Of a stretch of 64,000 nt of DNA, positions 34,562 through 46,305 are shown piece by piece. How positions within the stretch are numbered: position 1 is the first letter of the stretch; every line of letters begins with the position of its first letter. Origin of the DNA: Mytilus edulis (lineage: Eukaryota; Mollusca; Bivalvia; Mytilida; Mytilidae). Below the pieces are notes generated by a model that worked only from the letters and a program-made list of their open reading frames with translations, was not told the DNA's origin and did not search any database. A program made the translations under genes and the position numbers. The DNA is taken from the NCBI RefSeq assembly GCF_963676685.1, contig NC_092344.1:48692830-48756829 (forward strand), written 5' to 3'.

Positions 34562-34889
34562 ATCAATTATAATATAGGAGGGTAAGGAAAAGTTTTAAAG
34601 ACTAGAGAATAATGCATGTAATGTTCACAATACATTTGTAAATAAAGAAAATAGACATACATGTAAAAATGAAGAAAAACGGGTTGTTAAATTATAAGAA
34701 GTACATAAAAATGGGGGAAAAAATAAATAAATAGAGATAAATGGTATAAAGAATTAGATAGGAATGAAATGAAGGACCCTCAATCCAGACCATCGGTAAG
34801 AAAGGTAGTTTTGTGAAATGATTCATTTTTAAAAATAATTTATAGTCTAGATCCGGCTAACTTGTTTAACCCGGACACATTATTTATGT

Positions 34890-35185
34890 ATGTGTCTGTC
34901 CCAAGTGAGGAGCCTGTAATTCAGTGGTTGTCATTTGTTTATGTGTTACATATTTGTTTTTCATTATTTTTTTTATACAAATAAGGCCGTTTGTTTTCTT
35001 GTTTGAATTGTTGTACATCATGTACATTGTCATATCTGGGCCTTTCATTGCTGACTATATATGCGGTATGGGCTTTGCTCATTGTTGAAGGACGTACGGT
35101 CACCTATAGCTGTTTATGTCTGTGCCATTTTGGTCTCTTTTGGATACATTGAAGTTGTCTAATTGGCAATCATACCGCATCTTTT
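34890..35185 (+). repeat. Dispersed repeat family A, well-preserved copy
   Basis: Contains in order GTGTCTGTCCCAAGTGAGGA, GGGCCTTTCATTGCTGAC-type, GGTATGGGCTTTGCTCATTG, and GGCAATCATACCGCATC blocks. It serves as the reference for family A here. Confidence 0.8.
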
Positions 35186-35189
35186 TTAT

Positions 35190-36110
35190 ATAGATGGGTT
35201 TTGTTCTAACATGTCTAAATTTTAAGTGTGCATGCTTAACCAAAAATGTTATAAACTGGAATCCGGGCAAAATCAACTGCATTCACATTCCAATACTCCA
35301 GGTTTACAACAAGAAAATTATGTTTGCATATACATGTAATTATATAAACCCCCTACTTTCATGCATTATGACCTTTTCTCCCAGAAACCTAAATAGTCTG
35401 AACCCTATGCAGATGACATATTTCTCAGGTCCACAAATTTTCAAATCTATAACATGATAAAAGTACAATGAGCTATGCCTATGGTTACATTTATAATTAA
35501 TTTTCAGCCTGAAAAAGGGGGGGGGGGGGTCATTCCGACTCATTGTTTTGTTGTTCGACACGGATATTGTTTTGAAATTATTTACGCTTACATGTTATTT
35601 TTCAGTGGTCGTGAATCGCTCTTTGAACATGTATATTCAATTCATTAGTACTTACTTGTCAGTTTAAATTTCCCCCTTTTCATGATTTGTTTACATCATC
35701 TTTCGCATGTTTGTCGGACCTTTTCTAGTGTAAGACAAGGGTGAAACTGCTTCATAAGCTACCAAAATGAAGATCGTTATCTATAATTTCGATCTGCATT
35801 ACAGTATTCATGAAAAGCAGTTCAAGTGTTCGATAAATATGAGTTATTCTCTCTTCATTCTTCTCCTTCGTCAAAAGCATGCTCCATATTTATTTTTTTA
35901 ACGGAAGTACTTTTCAACAAAGACAATTGTAACAATAAATTTTTATTAAGTTTTAAAATTGCATTTAAAAGTTATTCAACTCTTGCTCAATGCATTTGAA
36001 TAAAAAAAATTATTTAAATGATCATATTTTACTGTTATGGAAAATTACGACAATGTACATCACTTGCGATATCAATGCGCAACTTTATGCACAGACGGCG
36101 CAAAAATTTA
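35190..36110. other. Right part of the TTAA composite
   Basis: Non-coding, with a G-run at about 35,516-35,529. Nothing recognised apart from the terminal inverted repeat. Confidence 0.45.
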
Positions 36111-36531
36111 AACCCCCGAACTACCTTAAATATTTAAAAGTTCCACCTTTGGAAGTAGTAAATAAGCAACTCATTCGAAGTTTGTACGATCACGGAAAAT
36201 AATTGAATTAAATTGGATTAAAAAAATACAGACAGTCTACCCTCTCGGTCTTAGTGATAATATCATGGGAATTGGCAATATATCATAAACCGATTCTGTT
36301 AACATTTTGGATATAGTTTCTAAAACTGTTCGAAAAAACCGTTCTCATGGTCGTAGACCAAATCGCAATCAAAGAAAATGACGGACCAATCAAACCAATA
36401 TTTCGGACCAAATTTCTATTTGAAAAAACAACGGCAGACATTATCTGTTAACAAAGCTCTGTTCATTACCGATTAAGAAGTTAAATAAAATTTTAGAGGA
36501 TTGCAACACATTTTCATATAGCAGTCCTAAG

Positions 36532-38099
36532 GGTTCATTCTGGCTATTCCTACATTTTGAATTTTATAGGTAAAATAGTAAAATTTTATGTAGGAGTTCC
36601 CAGAATTTTTGTGTAAACAATGGGATTATGTAGGATATGTTGTAACAACACTAAACTAATGAGATCTAATGAATCAAGGTAAATCCAGGTAATTCTTGTA
36701 AAAAATAAAGAAAAAGAATAATTTATATCAGTCTTTTATTTCATTTAATAATTTCATTGCACAGTTTATGTAAATAATATTCAAATGCACAATATGAATT
36801 TGTAGCTATAATGGCATGCACAAGTAATTCCAATTATTTACAATAATATATACAGGTAAATAATATCATTTGAAATATCAATGTTAAATCATTCTTTAAA
36901 TCAAAGCACAAAATTTTGAGTTACATTAAACAAAGCACCAGAAGTATACTAAATTGACATTATTCATAGCACTCACATAGTAATACATTGATCATGATTG
37001 AAACATATAAAAGAATACAAAGTCTTAATCAATGTGCAGGAGATGAGAAGCAGCATCTCCATACTTGACTGGAGTAAGTTCATCATTTTGTAACCTTGTT
37101 TTCAGTGTTTGGAGTCTGTCATCTATTTCCCTGTACTTCCTCTTTCTTTGGATAATTTTCCCACCAGCTATGTACTGGATGAATTTGAAAGCATGGAAGG
37201 CTTCTTCTTGTCTCAACACACTAATCATACTGAAGATGTTTGGGTGAGCTGCCTTTACTAACTTCTTTAGCTTACTGTGCCAACCTTCTAAATGGTTTGT
37301 TGTTCTAGGACCTTCTGTTGCATAGTGATTCCACAGACTTTGGTTGTTCACTACTTAGTAGCTGGTTACATAGTCAGTAAAGTTAAGTGTTGGTGTGGTA
37401 GTATCTGAATCATCGATGTCTTCAAGTGCATTAAACCAAACATCTTCAATTGTATTGGGTGGTAAAAGTGGCAGTACTGCAGCTCTACGAACAAGTTGGA
37501 GACATGCATGCTTCACAAGTTAATAGTGTTCAAAGTTAATCAAAGTTCAAAGTCATTTGGCTTTGCTTAATCTATTAGGCCAATTTATACACTTATCTAT
37601 GAATAATTAAAAGTACTTTTGATATTATATTCATTTTTAAAAATTATAATTCGTTAAGATAATGAAATTAATAAATTCTTTGAGGCTGAAGTTGAAAGTG
37701 TGGGTAACTATTAATTTTCTTTTTAAATACTTTTTTTTCAGACTCTCCAGATTTAGAATGCTTTTACTACTTTTTCTTTCATTTTATTTTTATTTTACCA
37801 ATGCTTCTACTTTCTTTTCTTTCAATTAGTTTTATTTGTTTTAGAAATACCATGGTATTAAAATACTTAAAATTATTACTTTATGCATGTTTTCAAACAA
37901 AAAAGTCTCATTTTTTACATAGAAAAAATAATTTTTATTTAATTTCCACAGGTAAATTTACCTTTGACCAAATTAGACACTAATGACTAAAACAACATAT
38001 TTTGCAGTAACAACATGTATAATTATTCTTCCACTAATCCCCCATGTTGGAATAGCCAGAATAGTAAATTACAAAATGTAGGAATAGCCAGAAGACACC
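36532..38099 (-). mobile_element. MULE-type DNA transposon fragment nested in Penelope-like copy B
   Basis: A 1,568-bp insertion bordered by GTCCTAAG on both sides (36,524-36,531; 38,100-38,107), an exact 8-bp duplication. It has inverted ends sharing CTGGCTATTCCTACATTTTG. The uninterrupted sequence is seen in copy A (around 12,955). The interior carries a partial transposase-like frame on the minus strand. Confidence 0.85.
37025..37351 (-). pseudogene. MULE-type transposase C-terminal fragment
   Basis: A 108-codon frame with W-N-H-Y, then PRTTNHLEGWHSKLKK and HPNIF. This R-T-x-N-H-L-E-G-W-H signature lies near the C-terminus of MULE-type transposases. The catalytic DDE region is absent, so this is a deletion derivative. 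Proteins carrying this signature are often annotated as uncharacterised or FLYWCH-related. Confidence 0.65.
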
Positions 38100-41000
38100 G
38101 TCCTAAGTATGAAATCGTTCAAATTATAATTGCGTATTGTAATGCTAAACCGTTTCCCAAAATTGATCATAAAAAAACATTTTATTAAAAATAAAGTGTG
38201 TCGATAAAGGTTTTGATTTTGTAAATATTGCCGGTATTTCAACGACCATCCTGTTAAACAACAAATTCCTGGATATTTTGATAATACCGAGCTCCCTCTT
38301 AATTGTTATATTTACAAGAAATCTACCCGGAAATTTGTGTTTAATTATAGCCAATTGTGTAAAGATGTTAATATCAGTGAAAATACACCTACATCATGCA
38401 ATTGCAGCAATTCCGAATACATGTATGGACCCATTTCACATGTTATAACAGGAGATCTTAACATCGTTCAAGACTGAGAGTTACAATCATTCCTCAGTAA
38501 AGGACCTAAATAGCGTCCCCCGTCAATTATTGATTGGAATTATTGTCGTAATATCATCCACGACTCACTCCGTACTTACTGTTTGAAATGGATAAAACGG
38601 GAAAAAGCTGACAAAAAATCTTTTGACTCTTTTTTTAATTCAGTAATAAACATAGTTGATATACGTATTCAACATTTCAAAGAACATTTTACTCTTAACA
38701 ATAACCACAATAAACCTATTTCGCATATCAAACATAAACTAAAAGAACTAGCCAAGGAATTTGTTTTTGTCCCGGCCGATAAAGCTGCTTATAATATTAT
38801 AAATGATTGACGTAAATTTTACATTGAGGTTCTACAAAAAGAAGTCATCAATTCACCAATATTCCAACTGACTCCATTTTCAGAAAACGACACCTGTAAA
38901 AAGCATAAACTTTTAGCTACCGCTTTACAAGCAGAACCAAAAACAATGAAAGTCCCAAATATGTGTTGGCTGCCGAAGCTACACCATACAAATATAGATT
39001 TATTTCGTCTTCAAGCCATTGTTTCACTACTAAATTTTCTATTCCTCTCACCAGTACACTTGGTACAATCAAAAACCTGATAATGAAATGTTCAAATGAG
39101 GCCTTCGAAAATAGTGGAATTAATTACTTTTGGAGTGTCAAAAACTCGTTGAAAGTACTTGACAAACTGCATGCTTATATTGGTGATTTTGAATCTTTTC
39201 AAAGTTTTGATTTTCTACCCTATATACCACATTGCCTCACTTTCTCATTAAGAAAAAAACACACACCTAATTAAATGGGCATTTAAAAAGTTAGAATGTG
39301 AATATATATATTCAAACTCTTTTAGGTCATTTTTAGTAGCAATAAACAAAAGAACTATGTCAATTGGACTACTTTGAAACTATATCTGCCCTTGATCTTT
39401 TACTATTTAACATTTTTGATCGCTTTGGAGATTCCGTATATCGCCAGGTTATCGGAATTCCAATTGGGATTAACTGTGCACCACTTATTGCGGACCTGTT
39501 TTTTTGTATTGCTACGAGTTACATTTTATGACCAAAATCAGCAAAGACCCATCGAAACAACATCTGATACACAAATTTAATAATACTTTTAGATATTTGG
39601 ATGATATTTTGGCTCTCAATAATGACGACTTCAGTATGTATACTAAAGAAGTTTATCCTGTTGAACTTACCTTGAGAAAAATTTATGAATTACTGAAAAA
39701 TTATTACACCAGGGTTTTCGATATCACAAACTAGTCAAAACAATTACTAAATTTTATCATCGGTATAAGGACATCATTCGTAAATATAGCTCAACATGCA
39801 GACTTCTTATACGTTCAGGTATTTCACATCCAATATTTTATGGAAATATTCTTTAGAAAGCACAAAAATGTCAGTATTCACCTCAGAAGCTAACAAAACC
39901 TTTAAATAGACTTATTTAGAAGGGATATAGTTACGATACTGTTGTCAGGTCATTAAAGATTGCATATTTTGGCGTTGATTCACTTATAGGGTCTTTGCAT
40001 CGGAACTAAACACATTTATTCAAAAACCAGTTATTGGCATGACACGGGTTATGTTCTTCTCATATATGTTATGATGGTATGATACTAAACCTCTAACGGG
40101 AAGGATCGTGCCTGATATTCATATGATGAAATCATAATCTTTCTATCGGTTTAATTGAAGTCTGGAGCTGGCATGTCAGTTAACTGCTAGTAGTCTGTTG
40201 TTATTTATGTTTTATTGTCATTTTGTTTATTTTCTTTGGTTACATCTTCTGACATCAGACTCGGACGTCTCTTGAACTGAATTTTAAATGTGCGTATAGT
40301 TATGCGTTTACTTTTCTACATTTGCTAGAGGTATAGGGGGAGGGTTGAGATCTGGCCTTTGTTAGTCTTGTATTATTTTAATTTTAGTTTCTTGTGTAAA
40401 ATTTGGAAATTAGTATGGTGTTCATTATCACTGAACTAGGATATATTTGTTTAGGGTCCAGCTGAGTAACGCCTCCAGGTGCGGGAATTTCTTGCTACAT
40501 TGAAGACCTGTTGGTGACCTTCTGCTGTTGTTTTTTCTATGGTCGCGTTGTTGTCTCTTTGACACATTCCACATTTCCATTCTCAATTTTATGCATACTA
40601 TTTATTGCTAGTACATGACTTAAATATTTTTTTACTTACATCTGACAAATAAAGTCCCGTAACTCCGGAACAACAAGCAAATCGAAAGAATTTTTTTTCG
40701 ATAGGCTTTTAAATCAAATCATAAGTGACTTTAAGAAATCGTATATTGTTATGTTTATATGTTTTATTCATCTTCCAATTTAATTTTAAATTTTAAATTT
40801 TTTATATAAAACTTTATTTTAAAGCTAGTGAATTAAATGTTGTTTCTCCTAAAACAAATGTTGTTGGAAGTATTCGGCAGCAAGAATAAAACAAATGAAA
40901 ATATAATTTCTAAATTTTATTCGACCGAGCGTTTTTTTTATAGATTTTCCTTCGTATGCACAAAGCAAACAATGCGTGAGCCAAGTATTGAAACACGGGA

Positions 41001-41789
41001 AGAGTTATAGGGACCGAAAATATTTGCCAAACCACATATAAATTCAATTTTACCTGAATGAGTTGAAACCTTAGTTTCTTGATAATTTCTATATTTACAT
41101 TTTAAGTAGTTTAGCAACATTTTCATTATTGAATAAAACTCCCCACTATCTGTGAGCACATCAATACGTTCAATGAAATGTAAAGAGCTTTATTTATCAT
41201 GATGCGTCTAAAATTGTGATTACATATATCGGATATGAAATTTATCTTTAATACTATTCTCCTCACAGTTAAAACACGACTTCTCATGAACGCATTGCCG
41301 TTCAGACATGTACCTTCCGGGTTCCAGTTTAAGGAGAAAAAACTTACACGTATAGCGCGCAAGACGAGCACTTCTGTGTCATCTCTATTCTTCGAATCAG
41401 CATTGAACACCTTGCCCCATGTCGCAGGACAATTTTCCATTGTTTAACGCAACAGACCGGTGTATTAGATTTTAAGACTGGTACCTTTGATAACTATTCT
41501 TTCCCTTCGCCGAAATTTTCATGATTAATGTACATCATCAATAAATTTGTATCCACATCTTAATTGTATATAGTTATCAAAGGTACCAGGATTATATATT
41601 TCTTGGATAAGTGTTTTTAATACTCGTTGAATTCAACTTTTTTTTGATAGATTAATGTAAATTGATGAACTGAAGTAATATTCTATCTAGTGTATTTAAA
41701 AATTTCATACTATATAATTGAGTAAAAGAGTCGAGCTAATTAAACATTAAAAACATTTACCTTTTACCTCACTACTATTTTTGGATTCT

Positions 41790-41845
41790 GAATCGGTTTC
41801 GGTTTCAGTTTTGGTATCGGTTTCGGTTTCGGTATCGGCTTAGGA
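41790..41845. repeat. GGTTTC/GGTATC hexanucleotide microsatellite
   Basis: About eight imperfect TCGGTT/TCGGTA units. Confidence 0.8.
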
Positions 41846-41873
41846 TTTGTTCGTCAGATATGGAAGTATATAT

Positions 41874-43151
41874 GTTACAGTGAATTTGTATAATCAGGGA
41901 TTATGCAGAATCCCTATTTTTTTTAGGGATTATGTAGAATCACTAAAAACATTAGTGATTATATAGATTCCCTGAAAATGACCAGTGATTTTGTATAATC
42001 ACTGATAATTTTAATTATTATTCTACACATTCCCTAATATGATTTCAGGGATTATCAATAATTAAAAGCTTCAAAGATGATATCTCAAACCAATTACACT
42101 AGTGGTTCCAGCAAGGATTTGTATAGTCTTACTATACAAATCCTTGGTTCCAGGAAAGGGAGATCCCAAAAAACTTATGGTCAATATTCACGAAAAGGCT
42201 GAAGAAGGTTATCGCCTTGCTATATAGCATGGAATCCTGCTCGGATCTTTATACAAGAAATCAGTTTGAGGTTGCTGATTTCCCTTCATTGGTACAATTC
42301 GTACCTTCAGATGTTTGTGCTGAAAACTCTATAACTCTGAGACGTGTCGTAAAATTTGATTTGATGTTGAGGACATGGTTTTTTTTTAATTTGATATCGT
42401 AGTAAAAACAGACGTGAATTGATAGATATGCCTGTAGAAAATCAGGGTAAATGTGTAATAGTCGATGCCATTCAAATTTAATTTGTAAATAAAATGTGTA
42501 ATATTAAAATATTATACATAACATTAACATTTATCAAAACGACTGAACGCATAAAAATAGTTTTAATGACAATTTTATTTAATTTCATATTCTCAACCTA
42601 AAAACAATTGCTAAAACAATACGATAAAAAGAATAATCATTATGCAATTTAATATTTTCATACTGACTTCATCAACCCGCCCGTGTGGGCTCGCTTGATA
42701 TTATTAATACTAATACAGTCAGTATCAAAAAGGGCTCGCTTGATATTATTACTGATAAAGTCAGCATTAAAAACAAAACATCAATTATTCTGTATATATT
42801 TTGCTTATCATTTAATTATATAGTGCTTATCATTTAAATAAATTATTTTGTGTATAACATTTCAATATGTTTGTGTCTTTCATATTAATAAATTATGCCT
42901 AACGTTTTACAATATTAAGGTTATTATTATGATATATTAAGGTTAACTTTTAAGATATTTCAATATGTTATATATTTTAGTATCATTTCAGTTATTCTGT
43001 ATAATCCCTGACGTTTTTTCTAGTGATTATACATAATCCCTGAAAGTTTTAGTGATTATATATATTCCCTAAACTAACCAGTGATTATACATAATCCCTG
43101 AAAATTTTAGGGATTCTACATAATCCCTGATTTATACAAATTCACTGTAAC
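41874..43151. mobile_element. 1.28-kb inverted-repeat element private to unit 2
   Basis: Begins GTTACAGTGAATTTGTATAA and ends in its reverse complement. The terminal inverted repeat is about 40 bp with small differences. It interrupts a sequence that is continuous in unit 1 (near 9,120-9,135). Flanks are TA-rich, so the length of the target duplication cannot be read. Both subterminal regions are packed with AGTGATTATA, AATCCCTGA and related short motifs in both senses. No transposase frame. Confidence 0.85.
42112..42146. repeat. Perfect 16-bp hairpin inside the inverted-repeat element
   Basis: CAAGGATTTGTATAGT, loop CTT, then the exact reverse complement. Confidence 0.9.
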
Positions 43152-43154
43152 ATA

Positions 43155-44560
43155 TATATACTGGACATCACTTCGCGGTCATGGCAAAAGTTGCAACTGG
43201 TACTTATTTCCTATAAACAATCCTCACGCAGAGAAAAAATAAAATTCTGACTAATTGATCGACAAATTACATGACCTGGGTATTTGATTTAAAAATCTTG
43301 AGGCTTAGACACTTACAATATTAATTTTGATAATAACCCCATGGACTATTTATTTGTCATGTCCTATATACATATCCGATTACATCTTCATCAAGTTCAA
43401 TATATAGGTTTTTAATTGGTCATTTTTATATTTTGTTGACAAAAGATTCACAACATTTGATAAAATAAATCAACCAAAATATACGAAAAAAATCTGTTGA
43501 AGATGAAAGGAGAAGAATTCGCTAATTTATATTTTTCCTATGATTTTTTTTATCAAAAAAGTTATTATATGTAACAACTTACGACGATAAAACGACATGT
43601 TATCACGTTAATAGGTGTTCCTTGATAACCTCAAAAGTGGAGGGATCTTCTCTTGAGAGAATCTTTTTGATCCTATAGATTAATCGTAGAACATATTCAC
43701 GTCGTTGTTCATAGTTTGGATTACTTTAAACACTTAAAATGTTAATGTTTCAATTTTTTAATATTTTAATAACATAATAGAAATGAAAACAACATATCAG
43801 GTAGCTTGGTCACTTTGTAATTTGTTATATACCTAGGTTTGACGATACTTTGTCATTTTTATTGGAAAACAATTGTTATTTATAATGTCACGACGAAAAG
43901 GGGTACAGTTAGGGGATTGTTTTATCTAAAGTTAAAGATTTTAACTTTCTATAGCTAGCAATTGAATAAGTGCCATATGAATTTTTCACACTTTACATTT
44001 CCACAGCCAATCAATAAATGTAGATCTAAAATTGTAGATTCAGAAAGATTTTTAATATATATTACTGTACGAGTTTATGAATGGAAAAAAGGAAACTAAA
44101 CAAACATCTCTCTCTCTCTCTCTCTCACACACACGACATCACCATTGACAATGGGGAAGAGGATCTTACAAGAAAATGTAAACATTATAAGTTAAATTAC
44201 AATCGCAGAATAATGTAAACATGAAACAATAGTAAATAAAATATTTCTATTAGGTCAACAGATATTTATCTGTTGTTAATTTCATTATTATGTTATGTAG
44301 AACACATGTTTAATTTACAGTCATATGAAATTATTTTTTTTTTCTTACAAATAATGATGTTTTCGAAGTTGTTGAACCAATGCATGCACACATATACTTT
44401 AAGTAAGTCCTGTATTTGTTTTATCAACAGTAAAAGAACCTTATTTTAGTAATTTATTTTTTTGTGAATCATCTTTAATCTTCTGAAATTGATTGGTAAG
44501 TGTAATATACAAAAACACAAAAACTAGTTAAACCAAAACCCGATCAGAATCCGTTAATTT
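43155..44560. other. Non-coding flank, unit 2 (diverged part)
   Basis: Counterpart of about 9,135-10,165 and 13,180-13,670 in unit 1, with the empty Penelope-like site near 44,070-44,100. A (CT)n(CA)n microsatellite lies at about 44,108-44,135. No gene seen. Confidence 0.55.
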
Positions 44561-45000
44561 TATCAGTAATCTTAGTACATTTTTCACACTTTCCAACAGC
44601 AGTTACACTTTGTTTATAAATATTGACCCTTGAAAAATATGTCACAACTGTAAGTTGTGAATGATAAAAATATGCAAGTGACACACTTGTAACATAAGTG
44701 TCTTTTTGACATATAGTCCCGTATTATGAACTTTTGGTATTATTGTCGGAAAGATTAGAACACGAATTGGACAACATCTGACATCAATTGAAGTGACCTG
44801 GTTATTGCAAATCAGAAATTGTACATACTAACGAGTTTGATTTATTTATCTTTTCTCCATATTATCCCTTACTTACTTGATGCGTTTGTCCTCATCCTTC
44901 CCAATTATTTTGTTTAGGGATTAGTTGACTAAGAAATTAAATCTTGGTCAGATGATGTAGCTCTATGAAGTGTGTCAAGAGTTTTGTGGTTAATTAAATG

Positions 45001-45009
45001 TATATAAAG
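45001..45009 (+). promoter_or_regulatory. TATA box of the midkine-like gene, copy 2
   Basis: TATATAAAG, 57 bp before the ATG, as in copy 1. Confidence 0.65.
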
Positions 45010-45065
45010 TCGCAATCATAAGTTAAGGTCACTCCAGTTTTCTATTGTCTTTAATAAGCTACAAT

Positions 45066-45150
45066 ATGAAAAACGGGTTTGTTATTTTTGTCGTTGTCCT
45101 GGTAGCTACAGTCGCTGCTAAAAAGGGATGGAAACTCCGACAACGACAAC
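45066..45150 (+). CDS. Midkine-like protein copy 2, exon 1 (signal peptide)
   Basis: Same structure as copy 1 with the hydrophobic core and KKGWKLRQRQ. The donor GTAAGT follows at 45,151 in phase 1. Residues Val5 and Ala17 are changed to Gly and Val, which leaves the signal peptide plausible. Confidence 0.8.
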
Positions 45151-46023
45151 GTAAGTCTAAAGTTTAACAAGCATTTTATTACTTTTAGTGTAAGCATTAA
45201 ATTTTCAACTACCTTTACAAGCATTTAAATTAGTTTAACAATTATTCAAAATACTATAACCAGCATTTCTATTATTTAATAAGCATTTTATTAGTTTATC
45301 AAGAATTTTGAATTAGTTTAACAAGTATTCAAATTACTATAACTAGCATTTTTATAAGTTTAACAAGCATTTGAATTACCAAAATAGTATATACTACATA
45401 GTGCACCAGACGGTCAGTCCAGGGAAATAAGCAAGACTGTCTTTCATAAAAAATTGTAAAATAACTCAAAATCAAAAGCAGCTGACCTTGAATATATATA
45501 AAATAAAATACTATCAATAAAGAAATTATTCTGATTTGATTTTACAAATGAACAATAAAATAGCACGTTATAAATTTGTAGCGTCCGGGGCGCTTTTCAG
45601 TATTAACGCTCAAACCAAAGGCTTATAAAACACGAATACACCAGACGCTGTATGACTAAAATGGGGAATACAAAACATTGTTTCTTGTATCTTAAGTCAA
45701 CATTGCTGGAGGGATAGAGGATATGTGTTTCTTAATAGTTTCAAAATTCATTAACTGAAATTCAAGAAAAGTAGGTTATACATTATGTCAGTACTGAAAA
45801 ACTTCAATAAGAACTCTTTCGATGCCGAAAAAAGAAGATATGTAGTTAAATGTATGTTATATCCGTTTTTTGCCTGATATATTAAGATCTTGTTAGAATT
45901 ATTATAAAGGATAAACATTGAACATATAAATGTGTCAAAATATTAGTAATTGAACAAAATAGGACTTTTGTTTACTTGAAGTTTTTATATGAAACCTTAA
46001 AAATGAATAAAATATCTTTTCAG

Positions 46024-46305
46024 GATGCAAATATGATAAAAGTGCATGGAGTGACTGTGACACAACAACAAATACCGTCAGCCGAGTTTTGACTCTAAAA
46101 TCCGGCGAGGAAGGATGCCAACAGACACAGAACCAATCTATAACATGTGATAGGTTTGAAAGACTACAAGCATGGATAATAAACATGATAAAAAAGACGG
46201 AAAAAAGAAGAGAATGGCAAGAACTGAAACAACAAAGAAAAGAACAAAAGCAAGAGATGATAGTCATGAAAGAGAATAAACAGCTTGTGAAAGAGCAAAT
46301 TAAAA
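46024..46305 (+). CDS. Midkine-like protein copy 2, exon 2 (module 1)
   Basis: 282 nt (six codons longer than in copy 1, all in the charged tail), phase 1 at both ends. Cysteine spacing is unchanged. The tail gains hydrophobic residues (IINMIKK and IVM), so this linker is less uniformly charged than its counterpart. Confidence 0.8.

Larger units (their letters stand above)
29294..36125. mobile_element. 6.8-kb TTAA-flanked composite insertion, private to unit 1
   Basis: Begins GGTAGTTCAGGGG and ends CCCCCGAACTACC, inverted ends of 13 bp with one mismatch. TTAA lies on both sides (29,290-29,293; 36,126-36,129). Unit 2 has a single TTAA at the same position (63,831-63,834). TTAA target choice and exact-looking junctions are typical of piggyBac-type transposition. 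No transposase is recognised inside. The content is a 187-bp tandem array, family A repeats in both orientations and an 8-bp-flanked hAT-like element. It is either a non-autonomous element that collected insertions or a decayed autonomous one. Confidence 0.7.
8130..40595. repeat. Duplicated block, unit 1
   Basis: Collinear with 40,596-64,000 in the same orientation. Anchors (unit 1 / unit 2): the segment containing CAAATAAAGTCCCGTAACT 8,180/40,650; midkine-like exon 1 14,171/45,066; last exon 18,038/48,943; LRR relic 19,711/51,748; B-box gene 25,481/60,452; the sequence right of the TTAA element 36,130/63,835. Offsets vary from about 27.7 to 35 kb because each unit has private insertions. Left of about 8,130 the correspondence stops. 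The Penelope-like copy at 36.3-40.6 kb is taken as the end of unit 1. Confidence 0.85.
36300..40595 (+). pseudogene. Penelope-like retroelement, copy B (degenerate, interrupted)
   Basis: A plus-strand relative of copy A. It starts with the SHGRRPNRNQRK segment (about 36,345) and has the same blocks: GPISHVITGDLNIV near 38,430, FVFVPADKAA near 38,760, then the CFTTK/STLGTIKNL region (about 39,020-39,080) and FRYLDDIL (Y-x-DD) near 39,590. Compared with copy A it has several stops and frameshifts, and an internal deletion of about 250 bp near 39,675. A MULE-type element is inserted at 36,532-38,099. The 3' end at 40,595 is the family D tail (CATTCTCAATTTTA). The 5' limit is uncertain because the sequence just before it (36,130-36,300) recurs at the window end. 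Confidence 0.75.

Noticed and set aside
41126-41440. A 104-codon minus-strand frame in unit 2
   Set aside because: No domain, no clear counterpart in unit 1 and located in repeat-derived sequence.
44108-44135. CT/CA tract as a functional element
   Set aside because: An ordinary dinucleotide microsatellite near the empty Penelope-like site.
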